Assembly: GCF_002795425.1 (NCBI RefSeq) | Contig: NZ_PHHA01000002.1 | Coordinates: 62,001 to 126,000, forward strand | DNA: 64,000 bases | Source of the DNA: Conservatibacter flavescens | GTDB taxonomy: Bacteria; Pseudomonadota; Gammaproteobacteria; Enterobacterales; Pasteurellaceae | Reading direction: 5' to 3' | In this document: positions 20,565 to 29,580 of the stretch, one piece after another | Layout of the letters: each line of letters begins with the position of its first letter | Position numbering within the stretch: position 1 is the first letter of the stretch | Program-made: the position numbers and the translations under genes | The notes under the pieces: model-generated | The model's input: only the letters and a program-made list of their open reading frames with translations | Database searches by the model: none | What the model was told of the DNA's origin: nothing

Positions 20565-20590
20565 AGAGCGCAGGGTATGCGCTCTGTCGT
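20565..20590 (-). terminator. Terminator of ribA
   Basis: AGAGCGC (20565-20571) and GCGCTCT (20579-20585) pair around AGGGTAT. On the - strand the hairpin is followed by TTTTCTGATT, giving an intrinsic terminator placed just after ribA. Confidence 0.75.
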
Positions 20591-20595
20591 CAGGT

Positions 20596-21252
20596 TTATT
20601 TGGATTGAGGAATTTCTTCTTGGCAATGGGGACACTGAAGACGGTGTTTTTCATTATTATGTACAATAAAATGTCCCATTTTTTTAGCTTTAGTATCTAA
20701 ATATTCCGTATTATAACGGTTCTCACCCACATTTAAAGGAACGCGTTCAACGACGTTGATACCTGCTTTTTTCATGGTATCAATTTTGTTTGGATTGTTA
20801 GTGAGGAGTCGAACTTTTTTCACTCCTAATAAATCGAACATATCTGCACATACGCTGAAATTACGTTCATCAGCAGCAAACCCTAAAGCGAGATTAGCTT
20901 CAATGGTATCCATACCTTGATCTTGTAACGCATAAGCGCGAATTTTGTTAATTAAGCCAATGCCTCGCCCTTCTTCACGATGGTAAATTAAGACACCTCG
21001 ACCAGCTTGGCTAATTTGACGTAATGCGGTTTCGAGTTGAAATCCACAATCACATTTTAAGCTATGTAAGGCATCGCCGGTTAAGCATTCAGAATGAATA
21101 CGAGCTAAAACAGGTTCATCACTATTACTGATATCGCCGTAAATGAGAGCGACATGTTCTTTTTTGCTATCGGGAAATTGAAAACCGACTATACGAAATA
21201 GACCAAATTTGGTCGGGAGATTTGCTTGAGTAACAAGTTGAATTTTAGGCAT
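20596..21252 (-). CDS. ribA: GTP cyclohydrolase II
   Basis: RibA opens GTP to 2,5-diamino-6-ribosylamino-pyrimidinone 5'-phosphate, the first step of riboflavin synthesis. It has 218 residues. Zinc ligands lie in [20 protein letters not shown] (three cysteines). The GTP site is [20 protein letters not shown], and [18 protein letters not shown] is the C-terminal landmark. A stand-alone enzyme, not fused with RibB. It is divergent from pgpB, an arrangement recalled from H. influenzae HI0211-HI0212. Confidence 0.96.
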   Translation of the reverse strand: MPKIQLVTQANLPTKFGLFRIVGFQFPDSKKEHVALIYGDISNSDEPVLARIHSECLTGDALHSLKCDCGFQLETALRQISQAGRGVLIYHREEGRGIGLINKIRAYALQDQGMDTIEANLALGFAADERNFSVCADMFDLLGVKKVRLLTNNPNKIDTMKKAGINVVERVPLNVGENRYNTEYLDTKAKKMGHFIVHNNEKHRLQCPHCQEEIPQSK

Positions 21253-21312
21253 ATAGAATCCTTGTAAATCATGCTAGAATTAGCGCCTGTTGTTATTTTT
21301 TTGTTATTAACT

Positions 21313-22011
21313 ATGCTAAAAAGATTATCATTATATACTTTGTTGCTTTGTCTTGTACCTTTTTTTCTTTGGATTTTTACTCCTGCAACGGAATTAGTGC
21401 AATGGGATTATATCCTGTATTGGATTACAGAGACAGGTAGTATGCCTTATGGTATTGGCTTTTCGGTTATTTTGTTATTTATTTTATGTGTGTCTGTTAG
21501 CCAACCACACCAATGGAAACGGATTTCTATCGTCTGTATCTGTTCGTTATTGTTAACACAAGGCGTGAAAAGCATACTAAAGGAAACTTATACTGAGCCT
21601 CGTCCTTATGTGACAGAACTGGCATTACTGAGCAATACATTGCCGACAGATTTTTACCAACAGTCACGAAAAGAGCGGGCAGAAATAGTGGAGAATTTTT
21701 ATTTAGAAAACCCAATTGTCCCTACTTGGCTAGCTGAACATCGAAAAAGTGAAGTCGGTTATTCTTTTCCTTCTGGACATACGATTTTTGCTGCGACTTG
21801 GTTAATGCTATTTGTGGGGTTTTCTACTTTGTACGGGCAAAAATCTCGTGTTTTGGTACCGCTTATGGCAGTTTGGGCATTATGCATGTCCATCAGCCGA
21901 GTACGATTGGGCATGCATTATCCGATAGACTTGCTGGCCAGTGTTTTAATTGCATTTATTATACATAGCATCATTTTTTATTGGCTTGAAAAAAGACAAA
22001 GTGCAACCTAA
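21313..22011 (+). CDS. pgpB: Phosphatidylglycerophosphatase B / undecaprenyl pyrophosphatase, PAP2 family
   Basis: This inner-membrane enzyme removes phosphate from phosphatidylglycerol phosphate and undecaprenyl pyrophosphate. It has 232 residues from the ATG giving MLKRLSLYTLL, which matches the H. influenzae protein as recalled. An upstream ATG at 21271, nearly abutting the divergent ribA start, is less likely. The three PAP2 motifs are KETYTEPRPY, SFPSGHTIFA and SRVRLGMHYPIDL with the catalytic histidines. About six hydrophobic segments are visible. Confidence 0.9.
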   Translation: MLKRLSLYTLLLCLVPFFLWIFTPATELVQWDYILYWITETGSMPYGIGFSVILLFILCVSVSQPHQWKRISIVCICSLLLTQGVKSILKETYTEPRPYVTELALLSNTLPTDFYQQSRKERAEIVENFYLENPIVPTWLAEHRKSEVGYSFPSGHTIFAATWLMLFVGFSTLYGQKSRVLVPLMAVWALCMSISRVRLGMHYPIDLLASVLIAFIIHSIIFYWLEKRQSAT

Positions 22012-22069
22012 TTGGAATAAAGTGCGGTTATAATAAATTTATTTTTCTTATTGATAAACGAGGTGAACG

Positions 22070-22984
22070 GTGTTATACGGATTTGATATTGGTGGAACCA
22101 AAATTGAGCTAGCAGTATTTAATGAAAAATTAGAGAAGCAATATAGTGAGCGAGTAGACACGCCGAAAGAAAATTATGAACAATGGCTAAATGCAATTGT
22201 TCAATTAGTTGAAAAAGCGGATGAGAAATTTGGCTGTAAAGGAACAGTTGGATTAGGTGTGCCAGGTTTTGTTAATCATGAGACCGGTATTGCTGAAATT
22301 ACGAATATTCCTGCGGCAGATAATCAACCTATTTTAAGAGATTTGTCAGAACGACTGGGGCGAGAAGTACGCGCTGAAAATGATGCAAATTGTTTCGCAT
22401 TATCAGAAGCATGGGACAGCGAAAATCAACAATACCCTTGTGTACTTGGGCTTATTTTAGGTACAGGTTTTGGTGGCGGTCTGGTATTCAATGGTAAAGT
22501 TCATTCAGGACAAACCGGTATGGCAGGGGAGTTAGGCCATTTACAGCTTAACTATCACGCTTTAAAATTACTTGGTTGGGATAATGCGCCGATTTATTCC
22601 TGCGGTTGTGGTAACAGAGCTTGTTTAGATACATATCTGTCTGGGCGAGGATTTGAGATGTTATACCGTGATTTAAAAGGTGAAAACTTATCAGCCAAAG
22701 AGATTATTCAACGTTTTTATGCTAGTGAACAAAGTGCGGTCGAATTTGTTGAACTTTTTGTGGAACTCGCAGCGATTTCAATTGGGAATATTATTACGGC
22801 CTTAGATCCACATGTTATTGTATTAGGCGGAGGTTTGTCGAATTTTGATCATTTATACGAAGCCTTGCCAAAAGCCTTACCCGCTCATTTAATGCGTAGT
22901 GCGAATGTGCCGTTGATCAAAAAAGCGAAATATGGCGATTCTGGTGGCGTACGTGGTGCAGCAGCATTGTTTTTAGTTAAATAA
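22070..22984 (+). CDS. nagK: N-acetylglucosamine kinase, ROK family
   Basis: NagK phosphorylates N-acetylglucosamine for cell-wall amino-sugar recycling. It has 304 residues and begins with GTG at 22070 after GAGG; the first residues are [16 protein letters not shown], the ATP-binding phosphate loop. A second landmark is [14 protein letters not shown], and the ROK zinc site is [18 protein letters not shown] perfect uptake signal lies at 22732-22740 in the gene and another at 22020-22028 upstream. It is convergent with ettA. Confidence 0.93.
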   Translation: MLYGFDIGGTKIELAVFNEKLEKQYSERVDTPKENYEQWLNAIVQLVEKADEKFGCKGTVGLGVPGFVNHETGIAEITNIPAADNQPILRDLSERLGREVRAENDANCFALSEAWDSENQQYPCVLGLILGTGFGGGLVFNGKVHSGQTGMAGELGHLQLNYHALKLLGWDNAPIYSCGCGNRACLDTYLSGRGFEMLYRDLKGENLSAKEIIQRFYASEQSAVEFVELFVELAAISIGNIITALDPHVIVLGGGLSNFDHLYEALPKALPAHLMRSANVPLIKKAKYGDSGGVRGAAALFLVK

Positions 22985-22989
22985 CGTAA

Positions 22990-23022
22990 AAGGCGGAAAA
23001 ATAAAATTTCCGCCTTACTTTT
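22990..23022. terminator. Bidirectional terminator between nagK and ettA
   Basis: AAGGCGGAAA (22990-22999) and TTTCCGCCTT (23007-23016) pair perfectly around ATAAAAT-like loop bases, followed by ACTTTT on the + strand and by T-rich sequence on the - strand. Confidence 0.85.
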
Positions 23023-23031
23023 AAATCATTT

Positions 23032-24702
23032 TTACTTCGTAATTCGCTTATATTTAATTCGATGAGGCTGGACAGCTTCTGCCCCTAATGTTTTCTTCTT
23101 CCACTCTTCGTAGTCAGAGAAGTTGCCTTCGTAGAAGGTTACTTTACCTTCATCGCCGTAATCAAGGATATGCGTTGCGATACGGTCTAAGAACCAGCGG
23201 TCGTGGGAAATCACCATCGCACAACCTGGGAATTCTAAGATCGCATTTTCCAATGCACGCAGGGTTTCTACGTCAAGATCATTGGTCGGTTCGTCTAATA
23301 GTAGCACGTTACCACCACGTTGCAGGAGTTTTGCTAAGTGTAAACGTCCACGCTCACCACCTGATAATTCGCCCACACGTTTTTGTTGATCAACCCCTTT
23401 AAAGTTGAAACGTCCTACATAAGCACGGCTTGGGATTTCAAAGTTACCAATGGTTAAAATATCTTGTCCATTCGAGACTTCTTCCCATACGGTTTTGCTG
23501 TCGTTCATTGCATCACGGAACTGATCAACAGAAGCTAATACCACCGTTTCACCTAAGGTAATTGAGCCTGCATCTGGCTGTTCTTTGCCTGAAAGCATAC
23601 GGAATAAGGTCGATTTACCTGCACCATTTGCCCCGATAATCCCCACAATCGCCCCTTTTGGAATGCTGAATGAGAGATCATCAATTAAAGTGCGATCACC
23701 GTAAGATTTGGTTAAGTTTTGCACTTCGATCACTTTATCCCCTAAGCGAGGACCTGGTGGAATAAAGAGTTCGTTGGTTTCGTTACGTTTTTGGTATTCG
23801 CCTGAATTAAGTTCTTCAAAGCGAGCCATACGCGCTTTACTTTTCGCCTGACGCCCTTTCGGATTTTGGCGTACCCACTCCAATTCTTTAGCAATGGATT
23901 TTTGACGAGCCGACTCTGCCGCTTGTTCCTGCTCTAAACGTTTCTCTTTTTGCTCTAACCAAGAAGAATAGTTACCCTCCCAAGGAATACCCTCACCACG
24001 GTCAAGCTCTAAGATCCAACCTGCTACGTTATCTAAGAAGTAACGGTCGTGGGTAATTGCCACCACAGTCCCTTCGTAGTCGTGTAAGAAACGCTCTAAC
24101 CACGCAACTGACTCCGCATCTAAGTGGTTGGTTGGTTCGTCTAATAACAGCATATCTGGCTTTTCAAGCAATAAACGGCAAAGTGCCACACGGCGGCGTT
24201 CTCCCCCTGATAAATGCTCAATTTTGGCATCCCAATCGGGTAAACGTAACGCATCTGCGGCACGCTCTAATTGATTATCCAAATTATGCCCATCGTGAGC
24301 TTGGATAATTGCTTCAAGTTCGGCTTGCTCTGCGGCTAACTTATCAAAATCAGCATCAGGATCAGCATAAAGCCCATAGACTTCATCTAAACGTGTCAGG
24401 GCATTTTTTACTTCGGCGACCGCTTCTTCCACTGCTTCACGCACAGTTTGTTGTGGTTCAAGCTTTGGTTCTTGTGGAAGATAGCCGATTTTAATCCCTG
24501 GTTGTGGACGAGCTTCGCCTTCAAACTCTTTATCCACGCCTGCCATAATGCGTAACAAGGTAGATTTACCCGCGCCGTTTAAGCCGAGCACCCCGATTTT
24601 TGCACCAGGGAAGAAACTTAAAGAAATGTCTTTAAGAATATGACGCTTCGGTGGGACAACTTTCCCCACTCGGTGCATCGTATAAACAAATTGTGATGAC
24701 AT
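23032..24702 (-). CDS. ettA: Energy-dependent translational throttle ABC-F protein
   Basis: EttA is a ribosome-bound ABC-F ATPase that gates the first peptide bond according to the ADP/ATP ratio. I choose the ATG that gives MSSQFVYTMHRVGKVVPPKR (556 residues, E. coli 555); an upstream in-frame ATG adds 24 residues the family lacks. Two ATPase cassettes are joined by a charged linker (residues 240-320, SIAKELEWVRQNPKGRQ). Signatures are LSGGERRRVALCRLL and LSGGERGRLHLAKLL. An intrinsic terminator pointing toward this gene lies about 80 bases upstream. Confidence 0.96.
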   Translation of the reverse strand: MSSQFVYTMHRVGKVVPPKRHILKDISLSFFPGAKIGVLGLNGAGKSTLLRIMAGVDKEFEGEARPQPGIKIGYLPQEPKLEPQQTVREAVEEAVAEVKNALTRLDEVYGLYADPDADFDKLAAEQAELEAIIQAHDGHNLDNQLERAADALRLPDWDAKIEHLSGGERRRVALCRLLLEKPDMLLLDEPTNHLDAESVAWLERFLHDYEGTVVAITHDRYFLDNVAGWILELDRGEGIPWEGNYSSWLEQKEKRLEQEQAAESARQKSIAKELEWVRQNPKGRQAKSKARMARFEELNSGEYQKRNETNELFIPPGPRLGDKVIEVQNLTKSYGDRTLIDDLSFSIPKGAIVGIIGANGAGKSTLFRMLSGKEQPDAGSITLGETVVLASVDQFRDAMNDSKTVWEEVSNGQDILTIGNFEIPSRAYVGRFNFKGVDQQKRVGELSGGERGRLHLAKLLQRGGNVLLLDEPTNDLDVETLRALENAILEFPGCAMVISHDRWFLDRIATHILDYGDEGKVTFYEGNFSDYEEWKKKTLGAEAVQPHRIKYKRITK

Positions 24703-24779
24703 AATTAATCCTATCATGGTCAAAAAAGTGCGGTTTATTTTACTTGAATTTTTAGGAAGTTGTAAGACTTTCACTAGCG

Positions 24780-24804
24780 AAAAAAAACCCTCCGAGAAGG
24801 AGGG
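24780..24804 (-). terminator. Intrinsic terminator upstream of ettA
   Basis: GGAGGG (24799-24804) and CCCTCC (24788-24793) form a stem with loop TTCTC on the - strand, followed by eight Us (24787-24780). It is strong and directional. No - strand gene precedes it, so it ends either a small RNA or a leader transcript of ettA. Confidence 0.75.
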
Positions 24805-25061
24805 CAGGAAAGTAGTTTAGCTATATTATAATTATTTTATTTAGGAACTTTATGAATACCAAGCATCTGCTTAGTGGCGCGTATAGTATCTAATTAATTT
24901 TCGATGTGAAATAACTATATGATAAAAGTTTGACGCAGATCACATAATTGATATTTTTATGATTAAATTTACATCTATTATTTTAAAATTCACAAAACAT
25001 GGACTTATTTTAAGTTGTGTTAGGCTGAAATTTTTCGATTAAAAAATAGGTAAACGAGAAA
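24805..25061. other. AT-rich intergenic region with a possible minus-strand small RNA
   Basis: Together with its flanks, 434 bases lie between the divergent starts of ettA and the DUF1007 gene. No open frame of note is present. On the - strand a TATAAT is visible near 24828-24833 and a small hairpin AAGCA-TC-TGCTT at about 24861-24872. Transcripts running left would end at the 24780-24804 terminator, after a C-rich stretch (CTTTCCTGCCCTCC) that could pair with ribosome sites. No promoter is convincing, so a small RNA is only a candidate. Confidence 0.3.
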
Positions 25062-25083
25062 GATGATAATGATTATCTTCATC
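25062..25083. promoter_or_regulatory. Fur box upstream of the DUF1007-nicO genes
   Basis: GATAATGATTATCTTCATC at 25065-25083 matches the 19-base Fur consensus GATAATGATTATCATTATC at 17 positions. It lies 54 bases before the GTG start at 25137 and just upstream of a possible -10 GATAAT at 25091-25096. Confidence 0.75.
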
Positions 25084-25136
25084 TGTTTATGATAATATGA
25101 GATTCATAAATAGAAATGACTACGGTAGGATAGGTT

Positions 25137-25790
25137 GTGAAAATAGGGCGTTATATTCTCTTTTTCGGCGCGTTAAGCAGTTTATCATTTGCAGTAAACG
25201 CACATCCCCATGCTTTTGTGGAAATGAAAAATAAAATTTTAGTTGAAAATAATCAATTAGTGGGTTTCTCAATGAATTGGGTTTTAGATGAAGCCAGTTC
25301 TTCGGAAATGTTATACGATTTAGCGTTGGCCGGTGAAGATAAGCAGGCTCAGCGTAAATTAGCAGACGAAATGATGAAGAATATTGTTGGTGAGCATTAT
25401 TTCAGCTACCTCTATGATCAGGCACAACATAAAATAAAATACACGTCAAAACCACGCCATTATGGTTTGAAAGCGGAAGGGTCAAAAATTTCATATTATT
25501 TTGAGTTTTTATTGAGCCAGCCACAAACATTGGAAAAAAATCAATTTACTTTAATGACTTACGATCCCACTTATTATGTGTCGATGTACTATGATTCACC
25601 TCAAGATGCAACGAGTAAAAACGCAGTGGATTTTTCTGCTCTGCCTAAGGGGTGTTCAGGCACAATAATTGAACCAAATGTGAGTGAACAGCTTGCTGTT
25701 TATGCGCAATCCTTAGATCGTTCACAACGGAATGTTGATGATTCTTTAGGGGCCCAATTTGCTCAAAAAGTGGTTATTGTATGTTCATGA
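25137..25790 (+). CDS. DUF1007 family periplasmic protein
   Basis: This is a 217-residue secreted protein of unknown function that usually travels with NicO/RcnA-type nickel-cobalt transporters. Translation starts with GTG, giving MKIGRYILFFGALSSLSFAV with cleavage expected after AVNA. The mature N-terminus HPHAFVEMKNKI is the DUF1007 hallmark and is a likely metal-binding segment. Further conserved pieces are SMNWVLDEASSSEML and MTYDPTYYVSMYYD. It overlaps the next gene by ten bases, showing coupled expression, and sits behind a Fur box. Confidence 0.8.
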   Translation: MKIGRYILFFGALSSLSFAVNAHPHAFVEMKNKILVENNQLVGFSMNWVLDEASSSEMLYDLALAGEDKQAQRKLADEMMKNIVGEHYFSYLYDQAQHKIKYTSKPRHYGLKAEGSKISYYFEFLLSQPQTLEKNQFTLMTYDPTYYVSMYYDSPQDATSKNAVDFSALPKGCSGTIIEPNVSEQLAVYAQSLDRSQRNVDDSLGAQFAQKVVIVCS

Positions 25791-26809
25791 AGATGTCTAA
25801 CTTGAAACAATTAAGCCACATTTTATTATTGATTGTACTAATATTGTGTATCGTGTATTTATTCCCATGGCTATTTACTCAAGTAGCCGTGTGGCAAAAA
25901 TATATTAATCAGTTGATGTCTGGCTATTTGCACCAACTTAAAGAAAATAATAGTGCGGGATTTTGGTTAATGGGGATCAGTTTTGCGTATGGGGTGTTTC
26001 ATGCTCTAGGACCGGGACATGGTAAGTTTATCATCGCAAGCTATTTATCCACTCACCAAACACAGCTAAAAATCGGTATGCGCTTAACATTTCTTTCATC
26101 GTTGACACAAGGTATGGTTGCTATTTTGGCGACATCTATCCTTGTTGCGGGGCTAAACCTTTCTTCGGCATATTTTAAACTCAGCCAGCTTTGGCTTGAA
26201 CGGGCAGCTTTTGGTTTACTGATGCTGCTTGGTTTGTATTGGTGTTGGCAGAGTATGCGTGTATGGTGGAGAAAGCGTAATCAGATAAAAAAACGACTGA
26301 AAATTAAGAAAATTTCTTTGAATTCTCCGGCGTTCTCTCATGCTCAACCCTCACAAAGTGCGGTAAAAAATCCCCAAGTTTTTCATCAACATGGGGCTGA
26401 TTGCGGTTGTGGTCATCAACATATTCCGACGAAAAGCCAGCTTGCACAAGTCCAAGATTGGAAATCTCAGTGTTTAGTCATTTTGAGTATCGGTTTGCGA
26501 CCTTGCACTGGCGCGGTGTTTATCTTGTTTTTATCTTATATGTTGGATTTATATCTTTGGGGAATTGGCGCAACATTATTAATGTCATTAGGAACAGGAA
26601 TGACATTATCTGGATTTGCGTTGTTAGTGCAATATGCTCGAAAGGTCGCAGTGAATTTAGGGCAATGGTATCTGCACTCCACAGTAGATCAAAAATATCA
26701 AGGAATGGGTAAATTTTTAGCCGGTATTGTACTGATCTTTTTCGCTGCTAGTTTATTATATGGAACCACTTTGCCCTTGAGTGGTGGAGCCGCTTTATTT
26801 GCTCGTTGA
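25781..26809 (+). CDS. NicO/RcnA-type nickel-cobalt transporter
   Basis: This is an inner-membrane transporter of the HupE/NicO family, probably for nickel or cobalt export or import. It has 342 residues with about six to seven hydrophobic segments. Landmarks are GVFHALGPGHGKFIIASYLS, GLRPCTGAVFILFLSY and the cytoplasmic histidine/cysteine cluster HQHGADCGCGHQH near residue 210, a likely metal-sensing loop. Several in-frame ATGs occur at the start (25781, 25787, 25793). The DUF1007-NicO pair is recalled from H. influenzae near ettA. An uptake signal lies near 26355. Confidence 0.85.
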   Translation: MFMKMSNLKQLSHILLLIVLILCIVYLFPWLFTQVAVWQKYINQLMSGYLHQLKENNSAGFWLMGISFAYGVFHALGPGHGKFIIASYLSTHQTQLKIGMRLTFLSSLTQGMVAILATSILVAGLNLSSAYFKLSQLWLERAAFGLLMLLGLYWCWQSMRVWWRKRNQIKKRLKIKKISLNSPAFSHAQPSQSAVKNPQVFHQHGADCGCGHQHIPTKSQLAQVQDWKSQCLVILSIGLRPCTGAVFILFLSYMLDLYLWGIGATLLMSLGTGMTLSGFALLVQYARKVAVNLGQWYLHSTVDQKYQGMGKFLAGIVLIFFAASLLYGTTLPLSGGAALFAR

Positions 26810-26817
26810 CAACAACA

Positions 26818-26875
26818 TTTACATCATGCCGCAAGACTGTTATATTACATAGTTATAGGAATTATTCTCATTTTA
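26818..26875 (+). promoter_or_regulatory. Fur-controlled promoter of the siderophore ABC operon
   Basis: TTTACA (26818-26823) and TATATT (26841-26846) are 17 bases apart, giving a start near 26853. AGGAATTATTCTCATTTTA at 26857-26875 carries the Fur core AATTATTCTCATT and overlaps the first transcribed bases, where bound Fur would block the polymerase. Confidence 0.65.
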
Positions 26876-26896
26876 ATTATTGGCCTAATTTGTCGG

Positions 26897-27850
26897 ATGA
26901 TTAAGCGGCGTTATTTATTCATTTTATTAATTTTATTATCGATCACATCGTTGTTTTTAGGGGTGAGTACGGTAAATTTGCAAGGATTGTTAAATTTTGA
27001 TGCAAGCCAATGGCAAATTTTTCTCATTAGTCGTGTTCCACGCCTAGTGAGTATTTTAATTGCGGGTGCGGCTTTGAGTATTTGCGGTTTAGTCATGCAA
27101 CAACTCAGTCGTAATCGTTTTGTTTCTCCTACAACTGCTGGCACAATGGATTCGGCGCGCCTTGGCGTATTAATTGCTATATTATTATTCCCCTCAGCGT
27201 CCATACTACTGAAAACCGGGATCGCGGTGATCGTAGCATTTTTGGGTACGTTATTGTTTATGGCAATTTTGTCTCGACTTAAATTTAAAGACACAATTTT
27301 CGTACCGTTAGTGGGGATAATGTTTGGCAATATTATCAGTTCTATTACCGCATTTATTGCCTATCAACAAGATCTACTACAAAACCTTGCGGGGTGGTTA
27401 CAAGGCGACTTTTCATTAGTCATGAGTGGACGTTATGAAATATTGTATTTAAGCTTGCCAGCATTAGTTATCGCTTATCTATTCGCCAACCGTTTTTCTA
27501 TTGTGGGAATGGGGGAGGATTTTGCGACGAATTTAGGGCTTCATTATAAGAAAATACTCTACTTAGGATTGGCAATTGTTGCGACAGTGTCTGCGATTAT
27601 TATTGTTTCTGTGGGTGTAATTCCATTTTTAGGTCTGATTATTCCAAACTTAGTGACTTTGTATTTAGGCGATAATTTGAAAAAGATTTTATCTCATACT
27701 GCTATTTTAGGGGCGGTGTTTGTTTTAGCTTGTGATATTTTAGGGCGCACGCTGATTTATCCTTATGAAATATCCATTAACGCGGTTGTCGGGGTAGTCG
27801 GCTGTGGTATTTTTTTATATTTATTATTAAAAAGGTACCGCAATGTCTAA
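26897..27850 (+). CDS. Iron-siderophore ABC transporter permease, FecCD family (first)
   Basis: This is an inner-membrane subunit of a catecholate-type siderophore importer. It has 317 residues and eight to ten hydrophobic segments. Family landmarks are SRVPRLVSILIAGAALSICG and QQLSRNRFVSPTTAGTMDSA (coupling region), GWLQGDFSL and GVIPFLGLIIPNLV. It most resembles the VctD/YclN/CeuB group. It overlaps the second permease by eight bases, within an operon of permease-permease-ATPase-receptor that starts at a Fur-controlled promoter. Confidence 0.88.
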   Translation: MIKRRYLFILLILLSITSLFLGVSTVNLQGLLNFDASQWQIFLISRVPRLVSILIAGAALSICGLVMQQLSRNRFVSPTTAGTMDSARLGVLIAILLFPSASILLKTGIAVIVAFLGTLLFMAILSRLKFKDTIFVPLVGIMFGNIISSITAFIAYQQDLLQNLAGWLQGDFSLVMSGRYEILYLSLPALVIAYLFANRFSIVGMGEDFATNLGLHYKKILYLGLAIVATVSAIIIVSVGVIPFLGLIIPNLVTLYLGDNLKKILSHTAILGAVFVLACDILGRTLIYPYEISINAVVGVVGCGIFLYLLLKRYRNV

Positions 27851-28808
27851 GAAAAAAAGCACCGCTTCCCAGCTCCTTATTTTATTATTATGTGTTGTCA
27901 TTTCCATCGCATTATATTTAGGTTATAACCTGCCTAATCGTTGGGAATATGCCCTATATCATCGAGGTTTAAGCCTTATTGCGATTGTGATTACAGGCGC
28001 CGCGATCGCACTAGGGACAATGATTTTCCAAACTATTGTGAATAATCGTATTTTAACACCCGCTATATTAGGTTTGGACTCATTATATTTATTAATTCAA
28101 ACGACGATTATCTTTGGTTTTGGTGCAAAAACATTATTGTCTATGAATTCTGTGTTGCTTTTTTTTATATCCACAGGATTGATGGTGTTATTTGCGCTAG
28201 GGCTTTATATGTTCTTGTTTAAAAAGGAACAGCAAAATATTTTCTTTTTACTTTTAGTGGGCATTGTTTTTGGTACGTTTTTTCAAAGTTTAACGACTTT
28301 TATGGAAGTATTAATTGATCCAAATGAATTTCAAGTGGCACAAGATATTGGATTTGCTAGCTTTAGCCGTATCAATACACAGATTTTATGGTATGCCTTA
28401 GGTATTTTGGTTATCACCATATTATATACACTAAAATATATGCGTTATTTTGATGTATTAGCATTAGGGCGAGACTCAGCAATTAATTTAGGTATTGCAT
28501 ACCATCAGCTAACATGGCGATTATTAATTATTGTTGCAATATTAACTTCTGTATCGACAGCATTAGTTGGGCCAATGACATTTTTAGGCTTATTGGTGAT
28601 GAATGTCACCTTTGAATTCATTCGTACTTATCGCCATAGTGTACTGATTCCTGCAGCAATGTGTATCGCGATTATTGCCCTGATTATTGGACAATTTTTA
28701 GTGACACACATTTTTAGTTTTAATACGACATTAAGCATTATTGTGAATTTTGTCGGTGGAATATATTTTATTTATTTACTATTGAGAACAAATAAAAAAT
28801 GGCAATAG
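27843..28808 (+). CDS. Iron-siderophore ABC transporter permease, FecCD family (second)
   Basis: This is the partner permease of the importer. It has 321 residues with about nine hydrophobic segments. FQTIVNNRILTPAILGLDSL is the conserved coupling region and ALVGPMTFLGLLVMNVTFEF the C-terminal family motif. It resembles the VctG/YclO/CeuC group. It overlaps both neighbours by eight to ten bases, which argues for equal expression of the subunits. Confidence 0.88.
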   Translation: MSKKKSTASQLLILLLCVVISIALYLGYNLPNRWEYALYHRGLSLIAIVITGAAIALGTMIFQTIVNNRILTPAILGLDSLYLLIQTTIIFGFGAKTLLSMNSVLLFFISTGLMVLFALGLYMFLFKKEQQNIFFLLLVGIVFGTFFQSLTTFMEVLIDPNEFQVAQDIGFASFSRINTQILWYALGILVITILYTLKYMRYFDVLALGRDSAINLGIAYHQLTWRLLIIVAILTSVSTALVGPMTFLGLLVMNVTFEFIRTYRHSVLIPAAMCIAIIALIIGQFLVTHIFSFNTTLSIIVNFVGGIYFIYLLLRTNKKWQ

Positions 28809-29563
28809 AAATTAAAGCAATTAATAAATCTTATGGGGATAAGAAAGTAGTGGATAATGTATCTGTGACGATCCCTAAAGGTGCTATTACGTCTTTTATT
28901 GGGCCAAATGGCGCAGGAAAAAGTACGCTGCTTGCGATTATTAGTCGTCTATTGAGTGCAGATAGTGGCGATGTGTTTTTAAATGGTCAAACATTGAAGC
29001 AACAAAAAAGTGCAGATATTGCAAAACAATTAGCAATACTGAAGCAATCCAACCATATCAACTTGCGTTTAACTGTTGAAGATTTAGTGGCATTTGGGCG
29101 TTTTCCTTATTCCAAAGGAAATTTAACCAAAATAGACCGCACTTTTATTGATAACGCAATTGCTTATATGGGTTTAGATGAACTTCGCCATCAGTATATT
29201 GAAAATTTAAGTGGTGGACAGCGACAACGTGCTTATATTGCAATGACTTTGGCGCAAGATACGGACTATATATTATTAGATGAACCACTTAATAATTTAG
29301 ATATGAAACATTCAGTGCAAATTATGAAAGTACTGCGTCAACTCGTGACAGAGCTAAATAAAACGGTCGTGATAGTGATTCATGATATTAATTTTGCCTC
29401 TTGTTATTCAGATTATATTATTGCTATGAAAGACGGAAAACTCGTACAGCAAGGTTGCGTTGCGGATATGATGAGAAGTGACATCTTACAAGAGATTTAT
29501 AATATGCCTATCCCGATTCAGGAAATAGAACAACAGCGTATAGCGATTTACTTTAGAAATTAA
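28799..29563 (+). CDS. Iron-siderophore ABC transporter ATP-binding protein
   Basis: This is the cytoplasmic ATPase powering the siderophore importer. It has 254 residues. Walker A is GPNGAGKST, the signature LSGGQRQRAYIAM, Walker B YILLDEPLNNLD and the switch His lies in VIHDINFASCY. The sequence places it in the FepC/VctC/YclP group. Its start overlaps the end of the second permease, and the receptor gene follows 17 bases later. Confidence 0.92.
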   Translation: MAIEIKAINKSYGDKKVVDNVSVTIPKGAITSFIGPNGAGKSTLLAIISRLLSADSGDVFLNGQTLKQQKSADIAKQLAILKQSNHINLRLTVEDLVAFGRFPYSKGNLTKIDRTFIDNAIAYMGLDELRHQYIENLSGGQRQRAYIAMTLAQDTDYILLDEPLNNLDMKHSVQIMKVLRQLVTELNKTVVIVIHDINFASCYSDYIIAMKDGKLVQQGCVADMMRSDILQEIYNMPIPIQEIEQQRIAIYFRN

Positions 29564-29580
29564 ATTAAAAGGAGCATAAC

